Of a DNA stretch of 64,000 nt, positions 63,453 through 64,000 are shown in pieces. The position numbers and the translations under genes are program-made. The stretch's first letter is position 1; every line of letters starts with the position of its first letter. Location of the stretch: assembly GCF_002286775.1 (NCBI RefSeq), contig NZ_NSGJ01000008.1, forward strand, positions 1 through 64,000, read 5' to 3'. This DNA comes from Myroides sp. N17-2 (lineage in GTDB: Bacteria > Bacteroidota > Bacteroidia > Flavobacteriales > Flavobacteriaceae). The notes beneath the pieces were generated by a model. That model did no database searches and was not told the DNA's origin. It worked only from the letters and a program-made list of their open reading frames with translations.

Positions 63453-64000
63453 ATGGGTTACAGTTTATCAGGCATTGTCATTGGTAAAACATATAAGAAT
63501 TCTCTTGATCTATTTAAAAAACAGATCGGTTTAGAATTAGAATTGGTGAAAGAGATTTCATTCGAAGAAGCGACTTCGGGTAATACCGAGCACGGATACT
63601 GTGATGTATGCTTTACAGATCAGGGAACAGTAGTATTTATAGAAGAGAATCTATGTGAGGAGATGTATCTGATTAAGGATGCTAAGGTGATGACCTTTGT
63701 GTTATCAGATACGATGAAGATGTCTAGAATTATGTATAGCGATGGGGCAGGTCATAAGCGTGTGTTGATCACTACTAATGACGAAGAGATAGTTAGTGAG
63801 GGTACTCCTCTAGCGATAGAAAAAGAAGGTAAAGAAGTGTCTGAATTGATTTGGGATACGCTGACCGATATTATGCAGGAAGACTTCGAACAATTAGAAG
63901 AAAGTGCTAATTGTTATAGATATAAGCTAAGTATTACAGAAGTTGATAAGTCTACAGTACGTCAGGCAGTCATAAAAGGCAGAAGCGAATATTGTCACCT
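63453..64000 (+). CDS. Hypothetical protein, cut by the right edge
   Basis: An open frame begins at ATG 63453 (MGYSLSGIVIGKTYKNSLDL) and runs without a stop to the window end, at least 182 residues. It is acidic and soluble-looking with Cys in GYCDVCFTDQG near residue 50. I do not recognise the family. Composition and length make it a real gene; its 3' end is not in the window. Confidence 0.75.
   Translation, partial: MGYSLSGIVIGKTYKNSLDLFKKQIGLELELVKEISFEEATSGNTEHGYCDVCFTDQGTVVFIEENLCEEMYLIKDAKVMTFVLSDTMKMSRIMYSDGAGHKRVLITTNDEEIVSEGTPLAIEKEGKEVSELIWDTLTDIMQEDFEQLEESANCYRYKLSITEVDKSTVRQAVIKGRSEYCH

Overview
The window reads as a chromosomal segment from a low-GC member of the Flavobacteriaceae, most like Myroides or a close relative (inferred from protein families, not from a marker gene). 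Supporting signs are promoters of the Bacteroidota type (TTG, about 20 bases, then TAnnTTTG), a TonB receptor with a DUF4374 lipoprotein, LptD-like and TamB-like envelope proteins, a DUF6266 protein and near absence of Shine-Dalgarno sites. No tRNA, rRNA or CRISPR array was seen.

Layout. 1-1.3 kb: two small genes of unknown role and a 6S-like rod-shaped RNA. 1.2-9.2 kb: a defence island. An orphan XRE regulator with a 32-base perfect palindrome in front of it is followed by eight tightly packed plus-strand genes. These are a patatin phospholipase (CapV), a CD-NTase, a Cap2 E2-E1 fusion, a Cap15-like 2TM/beta-barrel protein, a small protein with a DisA_N (diadenylate cyclase) fold, a Cap3 JAMM protease, and a Septu-like ATPase/HNH nuclease pair. 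9.9-12.5 kb: a complete IS21-family element with terminal repeats and a 5-base target duplication. 12.6-24 kb: acyl-CoA hydrolase/hydratase, DUF6266, a LytS/LytR-type two-component pair, small lipoproteins and secreted proteins. 23-36 kb: housekeeping genes (tsaD, rsmE, methyltransferase, tamB) and a glycolytic cluster (pfkA, gapA, sugar kinase, mgsA). 36-47 kb: envelope and redox genes (RidA, LptD, amidase, MlaD, Fe-S electron transfer pair, GH3/beta-lactamase fusion). 47-52 kb: TonB receptor with DUF4374 protein. 52-64 kb: thioredoxins, regulators, and a TetR-TolC-HlyD-EmrB efflux operon, then Ada-like, DoxX, HxlR and a truncated gene at the right edge.

The most interesting part is a two-gene module embedded in the type II CBASS operon between cap2 and cap3: a Cap15-like membrane effector overlapping a small DisA_N-domain protein. 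A cyclic-nucleotide enzyme paired with a 2TM/beta-barrel effector is the architecture of the Panoptes guard system, where an mCpol enzyme makes a decoy nucleotide that holds the effector off. Here a DAC-fold protein sits in the enzyme position. I infer a Panoptes-like guard or decoy module nested inside CBASS, possibly not described before; the function is untested.

A second theme is small repeats. Three copies of a ~150-base MITE-like element with CTTAAATCTGCA ends lie at 17.4, 51.4 and 52.3 kb, and two of them flank one membrane-protein gene. The DUF6266 gene carries a C-terminal extension built from repeat DNA.
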